48,372 nt of DNA. It comes from a virus. A program made the position numbers and the translations under genes. The stretch covers positions 1-48,372 of IMG/VR virus record IMGVR_UViG_3300017963_003169; one strand, 5' to 3'. Within the stretch, counting starts at the first letter, position 1. The number at the start of each line of letters is the position of its first letter. Of this stretch, positions 8,590 through 17,419 are shown piece after piece. The notes under the pieces were generated by a model. That model made no database searches, was not told the DNA's origin, and worked only from the letters and a program-made list of their open reading frames with translations.

Positions 8590-10290
8590 TTATAGATAAT
8601 CAGAAACTCCGCGAGGCCGTTCTCTCCGACCACTTCTGCCTTTACGAATACCAATAGCAGCTTTTTTCACTTCATCATAAGTCCTATCTGTGCCAGTATT
8701 TAGATGTGACTTATCCTTTACTACGACAACACCTTCTAATAATTTATTTAATGATTCTATCTGCCCTCTTAGCCATGCCACCACTCCACGTCTGGCAGCC
8801 TCTACACAATGGTCGTCTTTCTTTATAGGCTTCTCACTTAAGCCGTTCTCAGGATAGGATAGTTTTTTTATCTCACTGATAAATACAGGGCAAGCACTGC
8901 TTATTATAAATTGTGGCTTTCCATCTACATTCTGCCTTAATAGATGCGATATAGCCATAATACCTTCTTGTATTTCACTTACTACAGGCTTAATAGGTAT
9001 TCCTGCTTTCCTTATCGTATCTATCTCCGTAGCACCAGCAGGGTCGCCAAATGTCATAAGAAATGCCGTATGCCGTCTGCCTTCCTTTAGATGTTCGATA
9101 ATATCCGGCATAGACATACCCGCTTGAACTAATTCATAATAGAATATAATCTGATCTCTTGGTGTGATAGCAAAATATAGGTCTACAAAAGGAGCAGAGA
9201 AACCAAAGTCTGTTGTTCTTGCCTTCTTCCATCCTGTCTCTATATGTATTTCCTGTGCAGGTACTATATGGAAATTTTCATTGAAATCAGGAAAGACTAA
9301 ACCTGTCCGTGAAGGTCGTTTACAGAATAATTCCGCAGCTACATCCAGAATCTTTACCTGCCCTGTTGTCTCATCTGTCTCATAACCCTGTCGTATCTTC
9401 CGTTGGATATTCTCTACTGTATTATGACCCATCTTAGGATGTTCGCTAGGTAAGATAAGTCCCATAGATACCTGCCGCTTATGCTCTTCCCGTGCTATTG
9501 GCTGTAATTTTCTCTCACAGTAAGGGTCTATATTACAGTTATCGCAACGATAATCAAGGCAGGATTCCAATACTTCTAAAATACACGATATATAAAGTTT
9601 ATAACCCTTGATCTCGGCATTATCTACCCAATAGGACATCAATTGCCCTACTTTGTGCATGGTAGACATTAACGAATTAGTTCCTTTATGTCCATGCTGG
9701 TCTGTAGTCTGCTCTAATGCTGAATTGAGTATATCTACTTCCATCTCGTCTATCTCATCGGCAAATAAAGCATTTGGATGTGGCCCTCTCTGAGCTTTGG
9801 TAGACGATGTGGTAATCTCATACATAGAGCCATTAAGAAATTCTGTATAAGTCTTTAATGGCTCTTTTCTTAATACAGCCCTACCACTTATATCATCAGT
9901 AGCTCGCCAGAACATATCAGCAGCCTTATATACTCTCCCTGCTTGAGCGGCAGAGCCAGCACATATATTAGCCTCCCATACCTGCTTGTATCTAGCCTTT
10001 AGCCAACATAATAGAGCAGCATCGAAACTCTTACCCCAGATACGGGCAGCCCATAATAATGAATCCAGTACATGCTCATAATAATTATCTGTGACATACT
10101 CTAAAGGACTGCAATGCCCCGAACATACCGACCTATTAGGCAGCCATACTCCCAGAACTACCCATAGCCATTCCTGAAAGTCCTTCTCAGATGGTGGCCC
10201 GGCTATCAATAGCTCTGTTCTATTCTGCTTTATTTCCATCGCCTTCATCTGTTTTTCCGATAAGACGACTGGTTCTACGGAGGATGTCAT
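8590..10290 (-). CDS. terL: Terminase large subunit (ATPase plus nuclease)
   Basis: 566 residues. The N-terminal ATPase has a deviant Walker A (AARIWGKSFD, about 81-90) and Walker B (NALFADEIDEME, Asp178/Glu179). The C-terminal RNase H-like nuclease shows the metal aspartates TTDFGF (Asp361), FGDPAG (Asp416) and KKDDHCVEAARRG. Between the domains is a four-cysteine cluster (SCLDYRCDNCNIDPYC), likely zinc-binding, which is uncommon in terminases. The protein packages DNA into the procapsid through the portal. ATG 10290 overlaps the small-subunit gene by 71 bases; ATG 10248 is an alternative start and would shorten that overlap. Confidence 0.93.
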   Translation of the reverse strand: MTSSVEPVVLSEKQMKAMEIKQNRTELLIAGPPSEKDFQEWLWVVLGVWLPNRSVCSGHCSPLEYVTDNYYEHVLDSLLWAARIWGKSFDAALLCWLKARYKQVWEANICAGSAAQAGRVYKAADMFWRATDDISGRAVLRKEPLKTYTEFLNGSMYEITTSSTKAQRGPHPNALFADEIDEMEVDILNSALEQTTDQHGHKGTNSLMSTMHKVGQLMSYWVDNAEIKGYKLYISCILEVLESCLDYRCDNCNIDPYCERKLQPIAREEHKRQVSMGLILPSEHPKMGHNTVENIQRKIRQGYETDETTGQVKILDVAAELFCKRPSRTGLVFPDFNENFHIVPAQEIHIETGWKKARTTDFGFSAPFVDLYFAITPRDQIIFYYELVQAGMSMPDIIEHLKEGRRHTAFLMTFGDPAGATEIDTIRKAGIPIKPVVSEIQEGIMAISHLLRQNVDGKPQFIISSACPVFISEIKKLSYPENGLSEKPIKKDDHCVEAARRGVVAWLRGQIESLNKLLEGVVVVKDKSHLNTGTDRTYDEVKKAAIGIRKGRSGRRERPRGVSDYL

Positions 10291-10756
10291 GTGGTCGTTT
10301 AACCTCTAACGTTACCTTCATATCAGGCTCTTCTTCAGGCTGCTGTTCTCGGATGCCAAATAGTATATTGTATTCATCTATGGTAAATTCACTGGCTCGT
10401 AAAGCATCTACAGGCTTGACATCCACTTCTCCAGTATCAAGCTGCTGGTTATACTTAGCAATAGTTCCAAGCTGTGACTTCAATACCATCTTTCTCATTT
10501 CTACTATAGATGGTATATCAATTTTTCGTAAAGTTTCTCTGATAGTTTGCTTGTGTTTTTCTAAGTATGCCTCTCTTTTAGCCTTCCAATTACCTTTATC
10601 TGCATGTTCTTTTACCGTTACTCGATTCTTTACCTTGAATTTTTTACCAAGCTCAGCATAACTCCACTCTATATTCTCGCCAGTGGCAGGATTCACCTTC
10701 CCTGCTATATACAATTCTTCTATCAGTACCCAATCATATTTACTTCGACTGGACAT
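10220..10756 (-). CDS. terS: Terminase small subunit (probable)
   Basis: 178 residues from ATG 10756, preceded by AGAGGTGG; a GTG nine bases upstream is less likely. The N-terminal segment (WSYAELGKKFKVKNRVTVKEHADKG read in two helices) has the size and pattern of the helix-turn-helix that small terminases use to bind the packaging site. The middle is a helical oligomerisation-type region, the tail acidic and basic. It sits directly upstream of and overlaps terL, the usual arrangement. The call rests on position, length and the HTH-like start. Confidence 0.75.
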   Translation of the reverse strand: MSSRSKYDWVLIEELYIAGKVNPATGENIEWSYAELGKKFKVKNRVTVKEHADKGNWKAKREAYLEKHKQTIRETLRKIDIPSIVEMRKMVLKSQLGTIAKYNQQLDTGEVDVKPVDALRASEFTIDEYNILFGIREQQPEEEPDMKVTLEVKRPHDILRRTSRLIGKTDEGDGNKAE

Positions 10757-10832
10757 GTTGTCCACCTCTCATTTGTGTTTCTTTTCTCCATTTTAACTTT
10801 GGTGCTATCATTGAGAAAAATGCTCCCCATTA

Positions 10833-11492
10833 CTATTCAAGACTTTCAGTGGGTGTTAGAGACGATAAGACACATATTTTTTCTAGTATAAGCCCATTTT
10901 GGACTTCCTTGTGTACCTTAGGGTCGATCTCCAGCAGACCGCCAATACGGGCAAACTCTTCATCAATCACGTCCTTAGCCTCTATAGGGTATCGCAATGT
11001 CAACGTCTCCCATTCTTCCGGTGGTTTATCTTCGCCAGTATCGCTAACATAATGGCCTTCCCAATCAAATTCAAGGCTGGCTATTATATCACTTATCTCA
11101 TCATCAGGAATTGGCAGTTGTAGATCATCATATTGCTCAACCATATCCCGCAGCAATTCAGCATATCCGACAGAATTAAAAGGCACCTGTTGCTGATAAG
11201 CTATGGTAAGCTCTTTCGCTCTTTGCTCTGATACGTCTGGTCCTTCATTATATATTAAGAGTTTATGTTGACCTAACTCCTTCCAGCCCCGCCATCGCTG
11301 CTCGCCATCTATAATCTCATAATGGCTATCCACCTCTCGAACAACGATAGGCTGCCGCAGTCCATTCTTTCTTAACGAGCTTACCACCTTCTGATATTCT
11401 GCTGTATCAATATCTTTTGGATTCCATGAATTAGGCTCCACCTTCTCTATATCCACAACTCCTAAATTTTCGGGGTCAAATATTATCTCCAT
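10833..11492 (-). CDS. ParB/Srx-domain protein
   Basis: 219 residues, ATG 11492 with GGAG upstream. Residues about 10-90 fit a ParB/sulfiredoxin-like nuclease domain: VEPNSWNPKDID, VSSLRKNGLRQPIVVREV and the signature YEIIDGEQRWRGWKEL, which corresponds to the GERR phosphoryl-binding box. The rest is acidic and probably partner-binding. Such stand-alone ParB-domain proteins are common beside phage terminase genes, where DNA nicking or packaging roles have been proposed. No ParA partner is present, so chromosome or plasmid partition is unlikely. Confidence 0.85.
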   Translation of the reverse strand: MEIIFDPENLGVVDIEKVEPNSWNPKDIDTAEYQKVVSSLRKNGLRQPIVVREVDSHYEIIDGEQRWRGWKELGQHKLLIYNEGPDVSEQRAKELTIAYQQQVPFNSVGYAELLRDMVEQYDDLQLPIPDDEISDIIASLEFDWEGHYVSDTGEDKPPEEWETLTLRYPIEAKDVIDEEFARIGGLLEIDPKVHKEVQNGLILEKICVLSSLTPTESLE

Positions 11493-11495
11493 TAT

Positions 11496-12018
11496 TCACT
11501 CCACTATAGCATCCCAATCAATACCTCTTGCCTTCCATAATTGTGTATAATACTCTTCCATCTTACGATAGGCTATAATTGCAGCCTTTAGGCGGCTGTT
11601 TCTCGAAGAAGGGCCTGAGTCTAAACATCCATACACAGGCTCTCCTGATGCAGAGACTTGCAGTATTCGTGGAATAGCTCTTTTATTCACTTCGTCATGG
11701 CCGCCTTCACGTTTCAGAGGAAGCTGCCTGAGAGTATCATCTTGCCATGCTGTTAAATTACCATACTGAACTCCGGCTTTCCATGATGTGCTATCCACAG
11801 AATAGAATGGGTATCTATCCAACATCCGCTTCTTAACACATCCGAACCCATGCAATCGAACCTTCTTCCGATAGGCCTGATGTATAATTGGCATATAGTT
11901 TAGCCGTTGCCTGTATATCCTATCCCCCTCAACAGCTACATATCGGCTTTCAGTCTCATCAAGCAATCTATCATAATCCAAAGATGTCATAACCTTTGGA
12001 TGGTAGACAGTGATACAC
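11496..12018 (-). pseudogene. 3' part of DpdA/TGT-like gene, separated by the IS insertion
   Basis: This is the C-terminal half of a phage tRNA-guanine-transglycosylase-like (DpdA-type) protein. The hallmark is VRLHGFGCVKKRMLDRYPF followed by YSVDSTSWKAG; the DSTSW Asp/Ser region lies at the active-site end of the barrel. The in-frame coding extends above ATG 11990 to 12018 (KCITVYHPKVMTSLDY), exactly where the IS begins. A fragment starting at ATG 11990 (164 aa) could still be translated but would lack half of the barrel. The other half lies at 13092-13498. Confidence 0.8.
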
Positions 12019-12021
12019 TTA

Positions 12022-12037
12022 GAGCGTGTCTGAAAAG
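12022..12037 (+). repeat. IS left terminal inverted repeat
   Basis: Begins GAGCGTGT; pairs with the right repeat with two mismatches in 16 bases. Confidence 0.88.
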
Positions 12038-12075
12038 GTTGAAGAAACGAAAATAATGGTGTAAACTAATGGGTT

Positions 12076-12912
12076 ATGGAAAGGAAACCATATCCCAGCG
12101 ATCTGAACGATGCCGAATGGCAGATTATTAAGCCGTTGATACCACCGGCAAAACCAGGTGGTAGACCTCGCAAAACAGATATGCGAGAAGTGCTCAACGG
12201 CATATTCTATGAATTGCGTGGCGGCTGTGCTTGGCGAATGCTTCCCCACGACTTGCCACCTTGGCAAACAGTCTATCACTACTTCCGTCAATGGAAAGGA
12301 GACGGAACCTGGGAACGCATGAATCAAACACTCCGTATAAAGTTGCGCATGGCCGATGGCCGAGAAGCTGAACCCAGCGCAGCAATAATGGACAGTCAGT
12401 CGGTAAAGACCACTGATGTAAAAGGAATCCGGGGTTATGACGCAGCTAAACAAGTCAAAGGACGCAAGCGTCACATTCTGGTAGATACCATGGGATTGCT
12501 TCTGATGGTTCTTGTTCATGCCGGCAACATCCAGGAGCGAGATGGAGCCAAACTCCTTCTGAATAAGGCCAAAGGTTGCTTCACCCGTCTTTGTTTGATC
12601 TGGGCAGATGCTGGCTACAACGGTAAAGCGATGATAGACTGGGTCCGTAATACCCATGGCTGGATACTTGAGATTGTGAAGCGTGATAAAGGCGTCAAAG
12701 GCTTTCAAGTGTTACCTCGTCGTTGGGTTGTGGAACGCACGTTCGCCTGGTTTGGTGACTATCGCCGATTGAGCAAGGATTACGAAGTACTGACTGAGAC
12801 CAGCGAGGCTATGATTTATGCTGCTATGGTCCGCTTGATGGTGCGTCGTCTGGCACTTAAGTCTGTTGAACCAAGAGCTAATTCACAGACAACATCTAAG
12901 GCAGCTGCATAG
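12076..12912 (+). CDS. IS5-family transposase (DDE)
   Basis: 278 residues. The N-terminal part ([44 protein letters not shown]) is the DUF4096-type DNA-binding region of IS5 transposases. The catalytic triad is visible as [10 protein letters not shown] (D), WADAGYNGK (D) and [12 protein letters not shown] (E), with the usual YREK-like R spacing after the Glu. It appears full length and unbroken. It is the only convincing plus-strand gene in the window and has more GC-rich codons than its neighbours, in line with recent arrival. Confidence 0.95.
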   Translation: MERKPYPSDLNDAEWQIIKPLIPPAKPGGRPRKTDMREVLNGIFYELRGGCAWRMLPHDLPPWQTVYHYFRQWKGDGTWERMNQTLRIKLRMADGREAEPSAAIMDSQSVKTTDVKGIRGYDAAKQVKGRKRHILVDTMGLLLMVLVHAGNIQERDGAKLLLNKAKGCFTRLCLIWADAGYNGKAMIDWVRNTHGWILEIVKRDKGVKGFQVLPRRWVVERTFAWFGDYRRLSKDYEVLTETSEAMIYAAMVRLMVRRLALKSVEPRANSQTTSKAAA

Positions 12913-13075
12913 CTTTTCGCAATCTCAAACTTACTGCGTATTTATGACAGGACCAGTGTATTCCTATGTTGGGATACACTTCCATATGATGAGTATATAA
13001 GGATTCATCATCGGCAATATATCTTGACTCTTTAGAATTTAGCCAGTATATACTCGACTATTAGACCTCTACGGA

Positions 13076-13091
13076 CTTCTCAAACACGCTC
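13076..13091 (-). repeat. IS right terminal inverted repeat
   Basis: On the minus strand reads GAGCGTGTTTGAGAAG, matching the left end at 14 of 16 positions. The upstream half-gene reads through into it and gains about ten foreign codons before a TAA at 13061. Confidence 0.88.
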
Positions 13092-13498
13092 TTAGCAAAA
13101 TATCCCTTCTCTTTTAATACTTCCCGCCACTTTCTCACAACTTCCTGCCCGACTAACTCACCGATATCAAGCTCTATATAATAATCTATTATTTCATAAA
13201 CCTTATGCAGCCATTGAAGAAACAGGCCAAAATAGCTCTCCGGGTCGTTATCTTCTTTTTTCTTTTTCACCCGGCCTGTGGTAGCTAATAAGGAATTATG
13301 CTCAGTAAAAAAACTATGCGCGCCACTATCAACAATAAGGTGTGTGTCCGCTTTATCAAGCTCTTTGAGAAACAACTGCTGCTTATCACTGCTGCCATAG
13401 TAGTAACTCCAAAAGCCATGCCTGATCATCTTATCATCCAAAATCTCTTGATGGAGTGATGCCTTGGTAGTTTCTAAACCTGCAAGGTATATCCTCAT
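13092..13498 (-). pseudogene. 5' part of DpdA/TGT-like gene, separated by the IS insertion
   Basis: N-terminal half of the transglycosylase-like protein, beginning MRIYLAGLET at ATG 13498 (a GTG at 13507 is also possible). It holds HLIVDSGAHSFF, the first barrel motif of this family, where the Asp lies in the substrate pocket, then YYIELDIGELVGQEVVRKW. The reading frame stops inside the IS at 13061. Joined to 12018-11496 after removal of the IS and one TTA copy, the frame is continuous and yields 309 residues. In phages such proteins, with preQ0 synthesis enzymes, put 7-deazaguanines into DNA; tRNA modification is the alternative. Confidence 0.82.
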
Positions 13499-13499
13499 A

Positions 13500-14531
13500 T
13501 CAAGCACCCATTATATCAAGCATCTTATCAATATTCTCAGAATATCTGGCTGTATAAGACAAAAAAGTTTCAGTCATATCTAAAGCCCTTATGACCTTCT
13601 GAACTGCCTCATTAAACGTCTGGTACAAAAGCCGCCTATCGTTAACCAAAACATCCACATAGCTCAATTTGGCAGGGCATATCGGTATACAGCCTAATGC
13701 TAATCCTTCATTAAGAGCATATCCAAATGTCTCTTGATCTGCTGAAGAGAATAATACCTTTGCCCTTGCCAGTTCATCGTAATATTCTTGCTTGGTAAGT
13801 CCTGTCTTAGCTACGATATGAGCAGGAAAGGTGAACCCAGGAATATTACTGGCTAATCGTTGTCTCGAAGTGGTCACTATACCTTCTACTGCTCTTCGTT
13901 TCTGTACTTCTTCTACAAGGTCAAAGAATATCTGTGGATTTTTCTCCTTATCTATCCTGTGTGGGAAAATTATTACCTGCTCTTTCTTGGTAACATTAGA
14001 TTGGATGCTCTTATGATCCCACACTAGCCCGGTATCATAAATATGGCTTAATCCTGTCCAGCCTTGAAGAAGCTCTTTATGGTATCTACTACCAACAAAT
14101 ACATAGTCAGCTAGAGTAAGCCAGCCCATTTCATTATGCCGCGCCCATTGCCTCATCTTATGGGTGAAATCATTAGGGTCAAAGACTCCCGCATAATGGA
14201 CACCGGCAATTACAATGCTAAGACCAAGCTGACTTTCCATATATCGCAACATCTCAATTCCGGGAAACCAGAGGTCAGCTATAAAGAATATGTCGCCATC
14301 GGATACCTTGTCATCATGGAATAGTTGGCACAATTTCTGTAACTGTATCGCCTTATAGTAATTCGTACCTACGGCATCCAAAACTTCGCCATGTGTTATG
14401 CCCTTAGTCAATGGCTCGCCAGCTACCACAGTGTAAGGCACATCACATCGCTGGAATCCATCTATGACCCACTTATACATCTGGGCAGTATATCTCTCTT
14501 CTAGCGGCTCTAATGGCACATACCACAACAT
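13500..14531 (-). CDS. Glycosyltransferase, GT4-like (GT-B fold)
   Basis: 343 residues, ATG 14531 with AGGAGAAGAAAA upstream. The C-terminal Rossmann half has VIIFPHRIDKEKNPQIFFDL and the EX7E-type motif ETFGYALNEGLALGCIPI, which binds the sugar nucleotide in GT4 enzymes. No signal peptide or membrane span is seen, so it works in the cytoplasm. It lies directly upstream of the DpdA-like gene in the 7-deazaguanine operon, so its acceptor could be modified phage DNA, a virion protein or a host glycan; the sequence does not decide. Confidence 0.85.
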   Translation of the reverse strand: MLWYVPLEPLEERYTAQMYKWVIDGFQRCDVPYTVVAGEPLTKGITHGEVLDAVGTNYYKAIQLQKLCQLFHDDKVSDGDIFFIADLWFPGIEMLRYMESQLGLSIVIAGVHYAGVFDPNDFTHKMRQWARHNEMGWLTLADYVFVGSRYHKELLQGWTGLSHIYDTGLVWDHKSIQSNVTKKEQVIIFPHRIDKEKNPQIFFDLVEEVQKRRAVEGIVTTSRQRLASNIPGFTFPAHIVAKTGLTKQEYYDELARAKVLFSSADQETFGYALNEGLALGCIPICPAKLSYVDVLVNDRRLLYQTFNEAVQKVIRALDMTETFLSYTARYSENIDKMLDIMGA

Positions 14532-14541
14532 TTTTCTTCTC

Positions 14542-15600
14542 CTATGACCATGGATCTATCAGCACTTTGCCACACTGTTTCGATGATTGTAATTCCCATG
14601 CTCGCTCAACCTGACTCATAGGCAAAATATGAGTGACCATTTCATCAATCTCCGAGCGATTCTCCCGCATAATCTGCATCAGATGTTCATATCCTTTAAG
14701 GTTGTAATGCCAGATACCATGTATTGATATACCTTTTAGATTTATCTGTGGAGTAACAACCGCTTCGATACTTCCGCCTTGTCCTATCAATGCTATCTCA
14801 GTCTGGATGCCAGCACAAGCTAAGGCTAAAGCTCTGCCACTCTCACTGCCCGAACATTCCAAAATATATCCCGGCCCTCCTGAGCTATCTATGACAACTT
14901 CTTTCACTTTAGATTCTATATCAGCCTCGCCTGTCATAAAGACAATATCAGCACCAACACTCTTGGCTATCTCCCCCCGATATTCATGCTTCGCAATCGC
15001 TATGACGTTCTCACCATAATGCTTGCCTAGGATTATAGCCCCTAATCCAACAGGCCCACAGCCAACGACCAAAGTGTACCCATTACCTGCTTTTAACATC
15101 CGCTGATATGCCCCATAAGCCGGGCCAAAACCGCATAAAGCCATCATAGCATACTTGAAATCAATATCATCGGGGATTCCTGTTAGAAGCCATGACGGCT
15201 TTAATAGATATTGAGCATAAGAGCCTGTGCCTATACTCGACCCTATCACATCTTCATACGAAAACCCATGAGGGCAAAAGATATAATCACCCGATTGACA
15301 AAATCTGCATTTACCACATGATAATAACGGCTGTACAACGACCCTATCGCCTACCTCATAACCTTCCGAATGACTCTCTTCGATATAGCCAACTGCTTCA
15401 TGTCCTAAAGAACAACAATCTCCGCTAATGACACCACGATAAGGATATGTGAACTGCTCATTATTTATATACCCCTTATATTCAGTACATGCCCCCGCAT
15501 ATACAACTCGTATCACCACGAGAGGCTCTTTAGGAACTGGCATAGCTTGATTGATTATCGTTACCTTATGATCAATAACTGCCGCTACCTTCATTGTCAC
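14542..15600 (-). CDS. Zinc-dependent medium-chain dehydrogenase (alcohol/sorbitol dehydrogenase type)
   Basis: 352 residues, a normal length. Visible are the catalytic-zinc Cys in YAGACTEYKGYI, SLGHEAVGYIEE, the four structural-zinc cysteines CGKCRFCQSGDYIFC, and the NAD(P) loop VVGCGPVGLGAI. The substrate is probably a polyol or a sugar derivative. The start is GTG 15600 with GAGG close upstream, or ATG 15594. The upstream ThuA-like gene originally ended at this start before a 112-bp duplication. It is unusual cargo for a phage and may supply a sugar for the neighbouring glycosyltransferase. Confidence 0.88.
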   Translation of the reverse strand: MTMKVAAVIDHKVTIINQAMPVPKEPLVVIRVVYAGACTEYKGYINNEQFTYPYRGVISGDCCSLGHEAVGYIEESHSEGYEVGDRVVVQPLLSCGKCRFCQSGDYIFCPHGFSYEDVIGSSIGTGSYAQYLLKPSWLLTGIPDDIDFKYAMMALCGFGPAYGAYQRMLKAGNGYTLVVGCGPVGLGAIILGKHYGENVIAIAKHEYRGEIAKSVGADIVFMTGEADIESKVKEVVIDSSGGPGYILECSGSESGRALALACAGIQTEIALIGQGGSIEAVVTPQINLKGISIHGIWHYNLKGYEHLMQIMRENRSEIDEMVTHILPMSQVERAWELQSSKQCGKVLIDPWS

Positions 15601-15824
15601 ATGACCTCATGTTCACCAAAATATACTTCTACCGGTCTATCGTAGCTACGATTCGCCCATATTATAGCATTAGATATTATTTTCATCACTATAGGGTTAT
15701 CGTAGATACGATATGACCTCATGTTCACCAAAATATACTTCTGCCGGTCTATCGTAGCTACGATTCGCCCATATTATAGCATTAGATATTATTTTCATCA
15801 CTATAGGGTTATCGTAGATACGAT
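15601..15824. repeat. Tandem duplication, two 112-bp copies
   Basis: 15601-15712 and 15713-15824 are identical except for one base (ctaccgg versus ctgccgg near 15632 and 15744). The unit carries the last part of the ThuA-like gene. Since 112 is not a multiple of three, the copy nearer the dehydrogenase gene is read in another frame, and the gene now ends 15 bases inside it. Near identity implies a recent event. Confidence 0.95.
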
Positions 15825-16431
15825 ATGTGCCATGTCCCGGCCTGAAGTAAAAAATTCGCCCCCGACCCCTATTATAGGCACAACCACTACGGAATATCTC
15901 GCCTCCTGCAAACCAGCTTATAAAAACTAGTTCATCAGGAGTGGGAATATCAAACCGTTCGCCATACATCTCGGCTTCAGGAATTTCTATATACTCAGGC
16001 AAATCTTGAGCTACTGGATGAGCGGGATTGACAACCCAAATTCGCTCCATCTCAGCCCCATGCCGCCATTTAAGGTTACAGGTTGTACCCATTAACTGCT
16101 TGAATACCATAGAAAAATGTGACGAATGCAAAGCTACGAAGCCCATGCCATCTTCTAAAATTCTTCGTACTATTTTATCTACAATAACACGGTCAACCAA
16201 TTCATGATCCATGTGCGCCCACCATACCAATACATCAACATCATCTAAAACGTGGTCAGGCAACCCATGATATGGCTGTTCCATAGTAGCCGTACTGACC
16301 AAGAGCCGGGCATCAGGTAATAATTTCTCTGCTAAGGTGGTATGAACACCATCCGGGTAGACAGTAAGCATTTCTTTCGTACCTTCATCAACCCTGTTAT
16401 CACACCATATCATCGTCTTTATCGGCTGCAC
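15697..16431 (-). CDS. ThuA-like protein (class I glutamine amidotransferase-like fold)
   Basis: 244 residues from GTG 16431, which has AAGGAG upstream; ATG 16413 is an alternative. Family features include MIWCDNRVDEG, DVDVLVWWAHMDH, ILEDGMGFVALHSSHFS, NPAHPVAQDLP and GRIFYFRPGHGTY. The ThuA fold resembles class I glutamine amidotransferases but lacks the catalytic Cys, and roles in trehalose or other sugar metabolism have been proposed. Owing to the tandem duplication the C-terminus is changed from an original end at HEVM to HEVISYLR. The core is intact, so activity is probably kept. Confidence 0.85.
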   Translation of the reverse strand: MQPIKTMIWCDNRVDEGTKEMLTVYPDGVHTTLAEKLLPDARLLVSTATMEQPYHGLPDHVLDDVDVLVWWAHMDHELVDRVIVDKIVRRILEDGMGFVALHSSHFSMVFKQLMGTTCNLKWRHGAEMERIWVVNPAHPVAQDLPEYIEIPEAEMYGERFDIPTPDELVFISWFAGGEIFRSGCAYNRGRGRIFYFRPGHGTYRIYDNPIVMKIISNAIIWANRSYDRPAEVYFGEHEVISYLR

Positions 16432-16443
16432 ATCTAACTCCTT

Positions 16444-16776
16444 TCATGATTCAAGTAATGCTCCATTCTCTCCATCCTCGCTCACGTCAACCTTATATAG
16501 CCTATCGGTATATCGTAGCTGAATTTCTTTCCCTATTGCCTCAGCTATCATCTCACAACTGCCTAAATCCTCCCTGTCTAAACGAGCTACCACGTCGCCT
16601 ATAAGCCAATGACGACATAATATATATTCAATATCCCTATCGTGGTGTAGCTGCTCAATATGAACCTTACAATGGAAGATATGCCTATGCTTAAAACGTA
16701 AGAATGCCACTTCATCAGGAGCATTTAGCCATCTGTGATAGCCCTCAAACTGAAATGTGGTATATGCCCATAGCAT
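16444..16776 (-). CDS. Divergent T-fold (6-pyruvoyltetrahydropterin synthase-like) protein, 110 aa
   Basis: Three features recall a QueD/6-PTPS protomer: FLRFKHRHIFHCKVHIE, in the place of the zinc-binding HGHxW/F strand; GSCEMIAEAIGKEI, like the PTAENLA helix; and YKVDVSEDGENGALLE, like the closing VxETxxxxAxY strand. The catalytic Cys of QueD is not obvious. It lies four bases downstream of folE and in the same operon as a conventional queD, so it may be a second T-fold enzyme or a non-catalytic partner. The relation is inferred from pattern only. Confidence 0.55.
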   Translation of the reverse strand: MLWAYTTFQFEGYHRWLNAPDEVAFLRFKHRHIFHCKVHIEQLHHDRDIEYILCRHWLIGDVVARLDREDLGSCEMIAEAIGKEIQLRYTDRLYKVDVSEDGENGALLES

Positions 16777-16780
16777 AAGT

Positions 16781-17419
16781 CTAACCTATTAGGTGCATTA
16801 GTTCCTGACGAGCATTAAGGTCATTAAAGAAAGCCCCCAATAACTTGCTCGTCTTAGTAATAGCTCCCGGTTTCCTTACTCCTCTTAATGTCATGCAAAG
16901 ATGTTCTGCCTCGATGATAACTGCCACTCCCTGAGGACTGGTCTTTTTCCATATATAATCAGCTATCTTACAGGTTAAGTCTTCCTGTATGGATAAGCCT
17001 AATGAAAAATGATCAACAATTCTAGCCAGCTTCGATAATCCTAATAAATACTGGTTAGGGATGTAGGCCACATGAGCCTTACCAATATAGGGTAAAATGT
17101 GATGTTCGCATATCGAAACCAAAGGAATATCCTTGCACAATATCAACTGGTCATACGATTCTCCATTACTAAAGAATGCCATAGAGAAAGCCTGTCTTTG
17201 TCTGAATTCTTCCCACATTCTAGCTACTCTATCAGGAGTATTCTTTAGTCCTTCCCTATCAGGATTCTCGCCAATACCTTCAAGAAATAAACGTATACTT
17301 CTTCTTATCTTATCCTTATCAATATCCTGATCGGATGGCTGTACTATCTTAGGCCTAGTATCTTGTGTAGCTGTAGGCTCAGTCGCCAGCCCGGATGTTT
17401 TAATATCTTCTGCACACAT
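16781..17419 (-). CDS. folE: GTP cyclohydrolase I
   Basis: 212 residues. It has the zinc ligands and active site of Fol[20 protein letters not shown] and [17 protein letters not shown], plus [12 protein letters not shown] and a QEDLT helix. It converts GTP to dihydroneopterin triphosphate, the first step toward preQ0. ATG 17419 overlaps the queE end by 76 bases. Its first 35 residues are a variable tail before the conserved helices. Being encoded between queE and the T-fold gene points to 7-deazaguanine rather than folate synthesis. Confidence 0.96.
   Translation of the reverse strand: MCAEDIKTSGLATEPTATQDTRPKIVQPSDQDIDKDKIRRSIRLFLEGIGENPDREGLKNTPDRVARMWEEFRQRQAFSMAFFSNGESYDQLILCKDIPLVSICEHHILPYIGKAHVAYIPNQYLLGLSKLARIVDHFSLGLSIQEDLTCKIADYIWKKTSPQGVAVIIEAEHLCMTLRGVRKPGAITKTSKLLGAFFNDLNARQELMHLIG

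Larger units (their letters stand above)
12022..13091 (+). mobile_element. IS5-family insertion sequence, 1070 bp
   Basis: Imperfect terminal inverted repeats begin GAGCGTGTCTGAAAAG on the left (12022) and, on the opposite strand, GAGCGTGTTTGAGAAG from 13091; 14 of the first 16 bases match. The flanking trinucleotide TTA is present at 12019-12021 and 13092-13094, a 3-bp target duplication normal for this family. One transposase gene runs on the plus strand, opposite to all phage genes. The 179 bases after the transposase are unusually long for such an element and hold no gene I can support. Removing the element and one TTA restores the interrupted frame exactly. Confidence 0.93.

Noticed and set aside
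12019-12708. Long minus-strand frame opposite the transposase (229 aa)
   Set aside because: It is antisense to a complete DDE transposase with all catalytic motifs; no ribosome site.
12012-12981. 9-bp direct repeat gatacactt on both sides of the transposase, as a target duplication
   Set aside because: The sequence next to the right copy has no terminal repeat; the true end with GAGCGTGT lies at 13091 with a 3-bp TTA duplication that restores the frame.
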